Shown piece after piece: positions 43,138 to 56,821 of a stretch of DNA of 64,000 nt. Position 1 is the first letter of the stretch. The number at the start of each line of letters is the position of its first letter. This stretch comes from Castor canadensis (taxonomy: Eukaryota > Chordata > Mammalia > Rodentia > Castoridae), in the NCBI RefSeq assembly GCF_047511655.1, contig NC_133401.1, positions 11,874,001 to 11,938,000 on the forward strand. Reading direction: 5' to 3'. The notes beneath the pieces are model-generated. The model was given only the letters and a program-made list of their open reading frames with translations, ran no database searches and had not been told where the DNA came from. The translations under genes were made by a program, and so were the position numbers.

Positions 43138-46100
43138 CTACTGTGTGCTTGTGCCACCCTGTGTGCTCCCCGAGTAGCTCCCGTAGTCGTAGTTTCCGTA
43201 GTATGGTGGCCACTGGCCCTGGTTCTGATAGTACTGGTTCCACTGTTGGGCATACTGGGAAAGACCAAGAGCACCAGCATGTCTTTCATCTGCTCCACAA
43301 TGAGCAACTCCCATGGACCACCCTTTCCCATGGAGGACAACATCTGACCCACCAGTTCCCTGACAAATCAAGGCACCTTGGGAGGACAAGCGACTGACTT
43401 GGAGCCACATGGATGGGCATTTAGGGACTGACACCTTGGTCTCCTGGCTTGTCAGCCCAGTGCCCTTTCAAGTATAGCTAGATATATTCAAAATATTAAG
43501 GAAACAGGTATGGTAGCCTAAGCACCAACCTAAAATAGGGCTTGGCGTGCCCTGGCCATGTTGCTGCCAGTGCAGACATGTTTATCAAATGGAATGGCTG
43601 CACCAGACAAATGCCAGCTTGAGGCCAACAGGCTGCCCATCAGTTTAGGGATAAGCAAGGATTCAATTCTGGGAAGACACAGCCACCCCTGGAAGTCTCT
43701 CCATCCCACTGGCACCCCATCTTATACCTACCTGCTGATACTGGTTATAGGGGGGCTGAGCGTAAGTCTGTGCGGTGGGGGGTGGTGGTGGGGTATAGGG
43801 TGCTGGATTGTAGGCGCCATAGCTCCCATAGTTGTAGGCAGGTGGTGGTGGAGGAGGAGGCGGTGGAGCTGTGTAGCCCTGGCTATAGCCTCCCTGGTTG
43901 TAGGGTGGCTGGCTGTAACTCGGCTGCAAAGTGGAGAAAAAGACCAAAGCTCTGTGAAACAGTTCACAAATGGGCTGGAGGTACTACCTTATAAGCAGTT
44001 AGCCTGCAAAGGCACGTCCCTGATGGAGGTTCTTTGAGTCTGAAAAGATGAGTCAGCTGACAGGGCAGGACAGGGTGAGATGAAGTACCAAGGCCTAGGC
44101 CATGTTCTGGTCTAATTTTAGCTCTGAGACCCTAGGGGGACAAGGGATATTGCATCTCTTGAAGTCCCAGTTTCGTTTTCTATAAAATGAGAATCACAAC
44201 AGAAGTATCACTTCAGATTATCCTATGCATTCAATAAGCCTGTATGCACAAACTGACAGGCACCCAATAAATGGTGGTAGTGGGTACTACAATATTTGCT
44301 GAGAAAAACAGTAGTGACAATTTTCAAAGTGCTTTGTATATATTAGACATATTATTAACTCATTTAATCTCAGGTCAATTCTGGATATAGGTTTCATTAG
44401 CCTCATTTTACAGAGACAGAAACTGAGGCTCGAGGTGAACTCATTGGGCCAAGATCACACAGCTAAAAAGGATTGATCCAAGGTTTGCCTAGAGCCTTAA
44501 CCACTAAGCTACAGTACCAGCTCTTACAATAAACCTCAGAATGAATTCTACTAACATCTATAGTCCTTTGTGGGAAAAATGAGGCCCAGAGGGCATAAAA
44601 CTGTCTGTCCAAGGTCACAAAACCAGGTTATTGTAGGGCTGGGGGTGGGGAGAGGGACTGAATGTGTACTTGCCCAACTTCTATTCTAGGAAATGTTCTG
44701 GCTACAGCAGGGACTGGGGCCCACTCATCTGTCTCCTGGCAATTGCTTCTAAGCCTGGCACATGGAAGGTGCTCAGGAAATGGCTGCACAATAGACTTAG
44801 CAGGAATCTATGTGCACCAGAGCCCAAGCACTGACTTTCCAAGAACTGGAACAGAGCCTAGAGCTGCCTGGGATGAAGCTCTCAGTGCAGAGGGCAGGTC
44901 CTCATTGACCTTGGGGCCATGGTCTCCAATCATGAGGACAAGAGGACATTCCCTTCCAGCCTGGGAAAGGCTAACTCCACTGAGTGCTTTCTTGGAGACC
45001 CAGCAAGGGCAGGGATACAGCCAAGAGACAAGAACTTGCTGGAGGGACCAAGGCTTATAGCCTGCCCTCAAGGGAGGTGGGAATTTGGCAATACCTTAGG
45101 GTCCATCTCAGTCAAAAGCACAGCAAGGGACAAAGATGGCAGAAAGATGGAAGGAAGGTGGAAACCCGTGGCCGAAGCATGCATTGACAATTACCTCAGA
45201 CCAGCCTCCTTTCCCGAATGGGTGTAAAAGCACATGTGCACACATCCACAAACATGTTCCTCACCTGCGGAGGGCTGTAGCTGCTCACGGGGGGGGTGCT
45301 GGTATTAGCGCTGGAGCCAGGGATGTTGCTGTTCTTGTTGTAGCTGCTGGCCCCCGGAGGGTTCCGAGCAGGACTGTAGCTGGGTGGCGGTGGTGGCTGC
45401 TGTGGTGGTGGTTGTGGTGGTGGTGGCTGCTGTGGTGGTGGCTGTTGCTGGGGAGCCCGGTTGTAGCTGCCTCGGTTGTTGGAGTTGTTGTTATCCCGGT
45501 TGTTGTTACCCCAGCGGTTCTGGTTGTAGCCACCACCTCCACTTCGGTTGAAACCTGCATTGGAGAAATCCATAACAGGGGCCTCATCATTCTCAATGTG
45601 CAACCCTCAGGGATTGGGCTGCCTTGGTGATGCTGTGCCTCAGTATGGCCAGGCCTAGAGCAGGTGTTCAGTAGAGTGAACAAATAAAGCACACCCTTGG
45701 GGCTTCTCTAGGCCCCTAGCATGTTCCTCTTTTGCCACCCTGACACCACCAGGTTCTTGCTGTCTGCTGACAGGTTTCCCTTGTCCCTTGGGCTGTAAGC
45801 TTGGTGAGGCAGGGAATGTCTTGGATGTGTCCCAGCATCTCAATAGTTGTGGAACAAACTACAAAGAGATGTTCAGGAAGAAGGATGCTAAGCACCAGGG
45901 GACAGCCACAGATGAGTCAGATCTAGTTCTCTACAGCCTCTCCTGAGCCTCTGTGCAGATATTTCTTGGGCTTGAAACCCTTCTTCTTTCCCTTGGCCAA
46001 CTCTTACTGGGTCCTACTGTGGACCTTAGCTTAGGCATCAGCACCTCAGGAGGCTGCCACTTTCCTGAGCTCTGCTATCTCTGCAGGTTAGCTTGGGGTC

Positions 46101-49100
46101 ACCTGAAGTTCCAGAACCCCTAGGCTTTCTCATCAAACTATTGGAGTCATGCCTGTATCCCCAGAACTATTTAGCCCAAGACTGAAACAGAGGAGGGCTA
46201 AGGACGTGTTTGATAAATTATTAACAGCCACTTCGCATCAGAGACAGCAGCACTAAGGCCCTGGGCTTTTGATCACTTGAACCCCACCTCAAATTAGTAC
46301 AGTGACTTGGCAAATTAACTTCTCTAAGCCCATTTTTCCATTTGTTTTAGGTCCAGAAACACTCCTAACATTTGCCATGCATGAAGTCCTGAGATGGGCC
46401 CCAGGACTCAAAGAGCAGACAGGAGAGGATCAACACAAACAGCACTATGACATGCAAATGGGAAAGGGCTTCAGAAGCAAGACCAGGAGTAGAATGATGG
46501 GAGAGCATCCTTGAACTCCAAAGACTGATTCCTCATGATTCTCCACCAGAGCTCAGCCCACAGCCGGAGCTCGGCTGGCTTCAGCGCTAACTCAACAGCA
46601 GTCAGACCAACCCTGATGCAGAGCAGGAGGTAAGCAGAGCTGTGTGTGAACTGTCTCACCTCCTCGGTAGTTGCCTCCTCCACTGCTGCCTCCCCCTCGG
46701 TTCTGGAAGCCTCCTCGGTTGCCTCCAGGGGGCCCTCGGTTGTCATAGCGCTGGAAACCACCGCCACCCCCTCGGCCCCGGAAGCTACCACCTCCTCCTC
46801 GGTTGTCAAAGCGCTTTTCAGGAGGTGGGCCAGCCTTGCGGCCTTCCTCGTTGTACTGCCTCACCAGCTTGTCTGCTTCCTCCCGCTGCAGCTCAATGAA
46901 CAGAACCTCATCCAGGAAGTCCCCAACATCAGGCAATGTGAAGTTGGCTGGGAAGAAGGAAATAAGGAGAGGCAGTCAGTACCTTCTGACATCTGGTCCC
47001 CTCCACCTGTACAACACTGACCTGCCAGAGGAGGAAGGTGGAGGGCACTGAATAGTGAATGAGAATGAGTTAAGACAGGGTCACAACCTTTAGCTTGACA
47101 AATGTAGGGCTAACAAAGACCCTTTCCTCCCTTTCTTCAAGAGGTGCCTAAGTCCTACCTAACCATGGAGTTCAGCTCTCTCCAGCCTCACCTCAGGGGA
47201 GTAGGTTAGGCAGGTGGAACCATATCCCTGTTTTTACTGAGGAGCAAACTGAGGCTTGCCCGCAGTCAGCCCAGCCAGTGAGTGCCAGAGGCAGCACCTT
47301 CCAGCTTGGGTTTCACCCTTTATCCTCATACCCCTCCACCCCATTCAGTTGAAAACTGTTCCAGAGAAAGACAGGGAGCTTAGCCATTCACAGATGTGGG
47401 AAATGGGAAAGAGACAAAGCAGAAAAAAACAAAGAGAAAGGTCACAAAAAGAGTAATTAAGGAGATGGGAAGAACACACTGAGTAAAGAGCCATTTCTCT
47501 TAAGGACCCTACTGAGGTGGCCCACTGGGAGCCATTCATTTCCTACCTTTCATTTCTAAGACCGCATGATCTGGGACATCCTTCCCTTCCTCGTCGGTTC
47601 GCTTTATTGTTCGATCTTTTAGGTCCTCGTCAGTGGGACAAATCACAATAGCTTTACGCTGGAAGCCTTCAAATGGTCTCATTTTTCGTCTCTGGGCTGA
47701 CCCATAAACATTTGTCTAAGAGTAAGTAACAGAAGAGGCAGAGATGGTACATTAAGTGTTGTTTTTCCTCTGAGAGGTATTATGTAGGCCACGGATAAGA
47801 ACAGCATACTAGAGCTCCTCCTGAGCAGAGACTCAGGAAACTGCTCTGCTTCACTTTGGTGACCTTGCATCTGCCTTGGCAAGTGAAGTGACTTCTTCCC
47901 AGATATAGCCTGTATTGAATTCCTTATGTACATTACTAGAAATACTTGTGTGATACTTAACATGACAGAAGAACTGTACACACTCTTCTGAAACTTTTTG
48001 TTTGAGACAGGGTCTTGCTATATAGCCATGCTGGCCTCAAATTCTTGATCCTCTTGCCTCAGCCTCCTAAGTACTGAGATTAATACCCAGCTCTGAAATT
48101 CTTTTATGTACTGTTTCTCTGAAATTCTTCTCTGTAGGGTTCTTTTACAAAGGCCATTGAATATCTACAAATGAATAGCTGCAAATAACTAGCCCCCTTT
48201 GACAAGGTGCAACAGTGTAAACTATTTCTATAAATACTGTGATTCTTCTATCCTCTAGGCGTCTGAAACTCCAGTTTCTAACCAGAGCTCGACAAGATGA
48301 CAGCCTGTGCTTTTCCCAAGTGCAGCTTGCTACTCCTTCCTGTTTTCTCTCCTCTCAGGCTAGGTAGCTGTCTTCTGGGCAGTTGCTGGCACAGAGCTTC
48401 ACCACACGTTTGTGACTGAGAGCACTAACAGTTTTTAACGACCAAATACCTCTTATGTGTCACGTCTATTGAACTGCAGTCCGTATCTGCTGAACCCCAG
48501 GTCTCCACAGACTCAGCCTCTGTATTTACATCATGTAGACACTACTGAAAAGGCGAGTAGCTCAAACTTCAATGGAGATTTCCTGAGCCTAAATCTCTGG
48601 TGGAAGGATCCAACACCTCCTGTATGAGTATTCCCCCATTCTAAACTCAGGAACTCAATGGAAGTGAAGAGACAAATTGTTGAACATATTTAAAGAACTC
48701 TTTAGTGGCTCTGAGAGTAAGAAACTGCAGAGGGTAAGAACAATCTGTGAAGGGACATGCAGAAATCAACAAAAATTTTTTGTAATGCCAGGTATGGTGG
48801 CACACATCTGTAATCCAAGCCCTTGGGAGGCTGAGGGAGGAAGACTGAGAGTTGCAGGCCAGCCTGGGCTACACAGCAAGAGCCTGTCTTAAAAAAACCC
48901 AAACGAACAAATGAACAAACAAAAAAACTCAACTAAATAAATAAAACATTTTAAAACTTGTGTATTCTCAGGACTCACTCTGGCAGAGTAGAAAGAGGCC
49001 AGGGTCAGCTGGGAGTGGTGACATGTCTAAAATCCCAGCACTCGGGAGGCAGAGGCAATAGGATAATGAATTAAAGACCAGCCTGGGTACATAGCAAGGA

Positions 49101-52100
49101 GGGGAAGGAAAAGAGAAGGGAACAGAAGAGAAGACAAGGGAAAAGAAAAAGGAGCAGGCTGAGGGCCAAGTCCTTGTGGGTACTTACTCTTTCCGGCCAG
49201 ACCTTATAATTGCTTCCTCTGTAAAGTGAGGTGAGAAGCTTCCTTCCCAGATCTGGTGATTGGATGACCACAGATCAACTGACAAAGCATGAGGAGCTAC
49301 TTGTATGGTAGCTCTGCAGTGGCCTCAGGGGCAGAAGATGCCCTGACCTGACAGGACTCATGGCTCAGCAGACCTTGGCTCTAACTCAGATCCTTTGGTT
49401 GCTACTAGGTAAAATTAACCTACTACGTATTTACTGGGTCTCAAGTCCTGAAAGGGGAAAACAGTACTTAAGTCTTACGCTTACTTCGAAGACAGAATGA
49501 GTTCATGTGAGTAGAGGCCCTTGTCTCAGTCTGGGGCTTGGCTCACAGCCAGCACTCAACAAATGTGAACTACCACTGGGTGGAGCACTGTGGATATTTA
49601 TATTGTGATGTTGACTTGAAGCAACCCAGACCAAAAGGAAAGGTTAAGCTGCAGGGATTCCCAAATGGCAAGAGAAGGACAGGGAGGCAGGGTGGAAAGA
49701 ACACAGGCTTTGGGGAAGAAACTGGGGGCTGAAATCCTAGCTGTGTGTGCCCTTATTAGATTGAACCTCAAATTTCTTCATCTCAAAGACAAGCATCACA
49801 TCACCCTCCTGGCTCTGGTAAGGATTTGCAGATGTGAAAAATCTCTGGGATGTGGCAAGGAAAGAAGTGAAATACAGGGTGGCTCTGAACACATGGTCAA
49901 TAGGACTGACAGTGTGAGAAGAGGCTTCCCAATGGAAAGTGGTATAAGGGATCCTCTTCCAAGACAAGGAATAGAAGAGGGCTGTGGGAGATCTGGACCA
50001 TGGGTGCAACTGTTCCCTACACCCACTAAATCCTTGGCCCCAAGCACACATGCCAGGCAAAAATATTCTTCCCAATCCCTGACCTTCCTGAGGAAAGGGC
50101 TTATAAGTGGACGGTAGGCACACATATGCTATTACTAGGGATTTGAGCCCAGCAGAAGCCTTAGGCCACAAGTGGTTTAAAAAAGACACTGGTTATAGGG
50201 GAAAAGAAAAGTTCCCGTTCCAGCTATTCCTCCTTAACTCCATTCCTAGAAGTGAAATGTAGCATCTGGTCATAGGAAGAAAGAACTTGGCTTCCTCCAG
50301 CAAAATAATCAGGTTTTCTCCTGACACAAAAGCCAGAGTATGGGTGCCAGGGTGAATGTGGCCCCAGACCATTCACTGATAACCTGTTCCATTCTGTTTG
50401 ATACCTGCAAGCGATCCTATTCTGACTCCTCTGCACTCCAAGGGTATGGAGAAATGCACCCTGAACATTTTCTATGTGGCATGTTTGCCTGGTCAATGTC
50501 CCAATGAGGGGACAGAGATGAGAATCAACACTGCTAAGAGGACTAGACCCTGCAGACTCACAGGGCAGGAGGAATGAGGGCGGAGGAGACTGGACTCATA
50601 AATAGCCAGCCTCTGTCCTGGGCTGAGGCTACTCTGAGGGCTAGCTCCTCAGATGTTTGGGAGCTGAGGTGCTAAGAAGCCCTCTAGGGAATGTTTTATA
50701 AGAGTGTACCTCCCTGCTCACTCCTTGGCTTGGGGAAGGAAGAAAAGGGGTGACACTGCACTAGGAGAACTGCAAATGCTTGGCTTTCCTGGAGGAAAGG
50801 GAATTAGGTACTGGTGGCTGTTACCACAGCAAACACAGTGAGGTCAGAGCCCCGGGGCCAGTCCAGCACTGCTGTGGTCACTGGGGGCCACTGTAGTTGT
50901 TGCTAGGAGATCTGCATAACAGCGAGGTCAGCTTTTCCAGCCATGAGTTCTCTGCCCAGCTCCTGCTCCTCCCAGTCCCACCCTGCTTGAAGATGTCGAC
51001 TAAGAGAGAAGCCTGGGTTGACTGTTCCCTGGCTCCTAACCACCTCCTACCCCAGAAGTAGCCAGAAGGATAAAAGTTGGGTTTCTCAGAGAAGCTGCAT
51101 GGCTACAGTTGGTGTGTGACAGTCTTGGGGAGTGAGGAAGGACATGGTAGGAATAGGCAGTAACTTCTGCTGATACCCTGAATTCTCTTGAAAGGCTTAC
51201 TGTCTGTCTGCCTCTGTCTACTCTCACTTGTCACAGATTGACAGGGCCAGGCTGGCAGGAAATGTCTGCTTTGAGTTCAGTGAGGTGAGCTCCTGTGGAA
51301 GGAACCACACATGTAGGAAGGGAATTGGCTGGAGCACCAGGAATGGAACTGGCCTGAGGCTCTGGGGTAGTGAGGGTAGAGGAAAGAAACTTCCTCTTCT
51401 CCAACTCCTGCTAACAACAGGCAATTTACTTTGGGTCTCCACTCTAGCCCTGGATTTGTTTCAGGCAAAAGTGTTGCACCTGTCAACAGGGACACAAGCA
51501 GGACTAGAACTGCCTGCTCAGAGTGCAAGACTAGGTTGGCAAAGTCATCACATCCATCCCTGACTCTGACCAATGTCTGGCCCAGCCTAGGCTACTAGAT
51601 CTTCCTAAAGGGACTCATAGGCCTCAGCCTCCAACTCCAGGTGATCTAGGTAACATGGCCCTGCAGGAACCCTCTCTAAGCCGATACTGGGGCTTGAACT
51701 CAGGGCTTACACCTTGAGCCACTCCACCAGCCCTTTTTTGTGATGGATTTTTTTCAAGATAGGGTCCTGTGGACTATTTGCCCAGGCTGGTTTTGAACCA
51801 CAATTCTCCTGATTTCTGCCTCCTGAGTAACTACGATTACAGGAATGAGCCACTAGTGCCCAGCTCACCTCATTTCTTTTCTCCCTCAGGTGTTCCAGAT
51901 GTTTCCCTTTGATGCTACACAATCTGAAGAGTCTGCTCAGGTTATCATGGAATATGGGTTGAAACCACAGTGCATCTGAGAGCTTGTGCCTGATGGGCTA
52001 CATCCTAGTCTCCATCAGTCAAAGGTTGAATCTTGGCTCTACAGCCCCAGCAGGCTTGTGTTGGTGACTTCTTCTCTCTCAAAGATGAGTTTTTCTGAAG

Positions 52101-55100
52101 TCAAGCTACGTAACAGGAGGCCACAAGAGCCTGATGCAGGGAGGTCTGATTTCCTTAGGAAAGATGACTTAGGCTGAGATTCAGAACTTTAGGGATTTGG
52201 CCTGAGTTGCTGGCCTCCCCTTTGGAAGTTCCAACTAGCCCAGGACACAGCTATGCATCACCAACTTGTTCCTTACTGCCAAAGTTGGTGGGGTGGGAAG
52301 TGCCAGGATCTGGTCAGGAGCCTGCTCTGAACCTTTGCTAGACACATTTACACAGTTTCTTCTCATACACAGCATTTTCTAAGAATCTATTTTTAGAGTT
52401 GAGGAAGAACAGGAAAAATCTCTGGCTTTACTCTCTTCCCAGGCCTAAGTAACCTAAAGCTTCAGGCCGATTCCATCCTTATGTTAACCAGAGAACCCTC
52501 TTCCTCACCTTCAGAATTTAGGTCTCGTGCCTCGCCACTGGCCTAGATCACATGACCTGACCTGGAGGCTGGTAGCCATGAAGAACACAGGCACATCTGT
52601 TATAGCCCTGGAACTGTCCCTGTACAAGCCAGCACTAGGCAAGGAGGCTCACAGTGAGCGTTCACGGTGCTCAGCAACTAGTGCCCTGCTGAGATGCAAG
52701 GGCCTGACCACCACAGAAAACCCACACAAGGCCTCTTGGACAGAGGGTAGACGATCTACCTAACTATACTTCTCCACTGGGCCACATATTTGGAATGGGT
52801 TTCACAGCTGATTTAACCAGAGAACTGAGAAAAAACAGGCAGGGAATTCTTTCTAGGGAATCCAAAAAGGATGTATTCTGCTGGGTGCCAGTGGCTCATG
52901 CCTGTAACTCAGCTACTTGGGAAGCTGAGATCAGAAGATTTCTGTTTGAGGCCTGCCCAGGCAAATAGTTCTCAAGGCCCCATATCTAAAATAACCAGAG
53001 CAAAATGGACAGAAGGCGTGGCTCAGGTGGTAGAGTGCTGCCTTGCAAGTGTGAAGCCTCAGTTCAAACCCTAGTTACACACACACGTACATGCACACGC
53101 GCGCACACGCACACACGGATGTACCCTCAGGATGTTAATGCCACTGCTTGGCCTTTTGGGACAGAGGTCAAAAACTACTGCCAAGTCAGACTAAAATTTC
53201 AAAATACCCCAACAAGGAGAATGGGGCAAAGTTGAGGCCAAGGGTTTAAAAAAATTGACAAATCTCCAAAAGGAGAAGGTTGGGCAGACTTCTTATTGAT
53301 GGGACCGAGCTGGAAGAATAATGAGCTGTCCTCAACTTTTCTGTGTTTCACACCATGTGAAAGCAATGTGCTCCCCAGGAATTCCTACCTGAAAAGTCAA
53401 CCAACGGCTCCATTTTTATCAAGATCCTTTTGAATTCACAGAAGCCAAGTACCCAGTGCTACATGTATGGAGGGCACTTCAGTAAGATTGCAGAGCAGGG
53501 TGTTACTTAGTTTACGTATTTGCTCACTCACAGGTTCTTAGCATAAAAGCAAAGTTATTCACCGATTTACAAATACAGAAAATAAGGAAACACCTTTTGC
53601 TACTTCAGGAAGTCTTCAGAACAGATGGTAAGTATGATGCTGCTTTAGGCAATACACATGTACTCTGAGACAGGGATCCTTAGTCATTTCTGTGTCACTC
53701 ATCCTTCTGAGAATGCTGAAAACCATGGATAATTTTCCAATCCTAACCCAAAGCTGCCAACTCCTCTCAATGCAAATGCAGGCAGATAAGAGTAAACAAC
53801 AATAATCACCAGCTGCTATGTGCCAGGTCCTGTGTAGGTGGGTGGCACCATTAGGATCTCTGGTTTTCAGGCTAAGAGACTGAGATTCAGAGGATAGAGT
53901 CAGCTGCACATCTACAAAGTGGCAGAGCTGGGGTTCAAGCTCTAGTCTATCAGAAGCAGAAATCTACACCTCTTCCATTTGACTTATGTGGCTTTCACCT
54001 GAGAACGTTCTTTGGGGCTGCTGTTGAGCCTGAGTTAGTAGGCTTGGATTATGGCTCCAAACCCCAAGAAAAGAGTAGGCTCAGAGAGCTTTGTGAAGCA
54101 TCTATACCTGCTTCCTCATGTATGGCTGACCTCTGAGTAGCACTACTGTTAAAGAGCATTATAGGGCAATGAGAAAAGGACCAGAGGAATTCCTAGGCAG
54201 CTAACAGATCCCCTCCCCTCTCCTGAGGACATGCCAGTCTCCAGTAAGTACCTGATCTAGGATATAGTTGCGCTTCTTGCGGGCAGCGATCTGGATGAGG
54301 CGGTTGAGGCACTGAGTGGCCTGCTGAATCAGGACATCCCAGCGGCCAGCATAGTTCCGCTGCCGACGCAGGCCCATCACCTGTGAGCAGGAAGTTGTGA
54401 GGGATGAGTAGTCCCAGGTACAAGGCAGCATGCAGGGGTGGGAGGTGGTTAAGGAGAGTCCAAGGGTCATCCTTACCCGCATCTTATCCATGATGGCATT
54501 GGTACCCAGGATGTTGTACTTCTTGGAAGGGTTGGATGCTGCATGTTTGATGGCCCAGGTGGTTTTGCCAGCAGCAGGTAGACCCACCATCATCAGAATC
54601 TACAAGAACAGGACAGAGAAGGGGTGCTGTGAAATAGCAGGAGTCTGTGGCACAGTGGCACTGCACTACCCTGGCTGCTGGTGACCACGACGGTGGCTCT
54701 GAACTGAAGCTCAGGGCTGCCTCTGGAGAATGCAAGCAATAATAGCATGTGTCTCACAGAAATGCTAATGTGCTTACTCTATGCCAGGTCCTGTACTGAG
54801 AATCTGACACCAACATTCCTCACCTTACCCTTACAGCAGCTTTTCAACTCTGATCCCGACCTCGAGCAGCTGGGATGAAGAGACTACTTGTCCCCAGGTT
54901 ACACTTGTGGCAGGTTCGTCTTCCTTTCACCATACCCAGCCACTCAACTTCTTTTTTCTGCTTTGGCAGTTTTCTGGTCCCACTCACCTCACACTCTGCC
55001 TTGCTCTTTGGTCCGACAGTGCCACGGATCCGCTCACTCAGGGGAAGGTGCTGGATGAAAGTGAACCCTGGGAGGACAGAACAGTAGGGCTCTGCCCTCT

Positions 55101-56785
55101 GCCCGAAGTTAAACTCCACGGCACAGTTCTTCACCAGGACATGAGGATAGAGGGCCTGACCCCCCAAGGCTTCCTTCTGGATTCGGAAGGCAATGCCCAT
55201 CCATTTCCCATTCTTGGTAAAGGAAAGTTCCACATCATTTCCACATTCAAAGTCCTAGGAGAGAAAGCAGAAGGATGAGAAAACTAAAGGATACTAACTG
55301 ACAACTCTTGACCTAAGGCACTTGGAGCCATGAGTGGGAGAGTTGATGCAGGGAGTGAAAATATAGCCAGCTTTCCAGATGTCAGTGACATTCAGGTAAA
55401 TTAGACAGTACCAGGGTACAGCTCAGAGGACATCTACCCCAGGCCCCTTTTTACCCAACACTCGGAAGCTGGTGGACATGCAATAAATAATTTTTGGAAG
55501 CTCCAAGTATTTGAGCCTTGTACTGACACTGAGACAAAGATAAAGCCAATCCTGCCCTGTCCCCAAAACTGAAGGGCTGGCGGAATGGCTCAAGCGGTAA
55601 GAGCACCTGCCTAGCAAGAGTGAGGCCCTGAGTTCAAACCCCAGTACCACAAAACAAACAAACAAACAAACAAACAAAAAAAGACCAAAAAAACCCTTGG
55701 CGCTTATCATTTCTTGGCTGGGTGCCAGTGGCTTACACCTGTAATCCTAGCTACTCAGGAGGCAGAGATCAGGAGGTTCGAAGTCAGCCCAGGCAAATAG
55801 TTTGAGATCCTATCTCAAAAAAACCCACCCCTCAGAAAATGGCTGGTAGTGTGGTTCAAGGTGTAGGTACTGGGTTCAAGCCCCAGTACTGCAAAAACAA
55901 AATAAAACAACTGTGGTCTATAAAGATTAGAGATGAAGGAAAGCCAGGGCACAGCCCTTTTAAAGCTGAACTGAGCTTTGCAAATGCATGTATTCGTTTA
56001 GTACACATTCTTTGAGTTCCTACTTTTCCTCTGAGGTGATCTGGGCTCCAAGACCTCAGGGACCAATAGGAAACCAGACAAGGATACTCTATCATCATTC
56101 AGTAACAACACTTAGTAGGTCCAAATTTCTCCAAAGAAGGAACTCATAAGCTAAGTCCTGAACAATAAATGGAAATAAGCCAAGTTTGGGAGTAGGAAGA
56201 GAGTACAGAGAAGTGCTGCATGTATACAAACCTCATGGTGACAACTCATAGGGTCAGCTGGACTGAAGTATAAAACCCGAGGGAAAAGTAATTTAAGGTA
56301 CACCTGGGCTGCCATACAGACACCATATTCATTCACCCATTCAACAACAGTTTATTGAGTTGTTAAAGTTTAGCAGATCCTATTTTGTGGCCTTGGACAA
56401 GTTTTTTACCTTGTTTCTTTATCAAAAAAAAAAAAAAAAAAAGGCGTACGTGTGTGGTATTTTATCCTACACAGGGCTGTTCTAAGGATTCAGTAAGTCA
56501 GTAGAAGATACAATGAACAAACAATGAATGTAAGCTGTCACTGTAATCTGACAGGCACTGAACTAGGTGTCAGGGGCTGGAGCGGTAGGGAAGAAACCTT
56601 GCCCTCCCTCCATACATGCATACACGCACATGCTATGTGAGGGGCTCTCCAAGTCACCTCCAGAGTTTGGACTTGGTGCTGATAATAGAACCCTGACTCT
56701 GTGTGTGTGTGTGTGTGTTTTACTAGGGATAACAACCCTGACTCTGTGTGTGTGTGTGTGTGTTTTACTAAGGATAACAACCCTG

Positions 56786-56821
<36 letters not shown>

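Noticed and set aside
48000-54200. Extra HNRNPUL1 exon in the 6.5-kb intron
   Set aside because: The flanking exons (LDQ then TNVYGS) join directly as in the human protein, and no other conserved segment with splice sites is visible.
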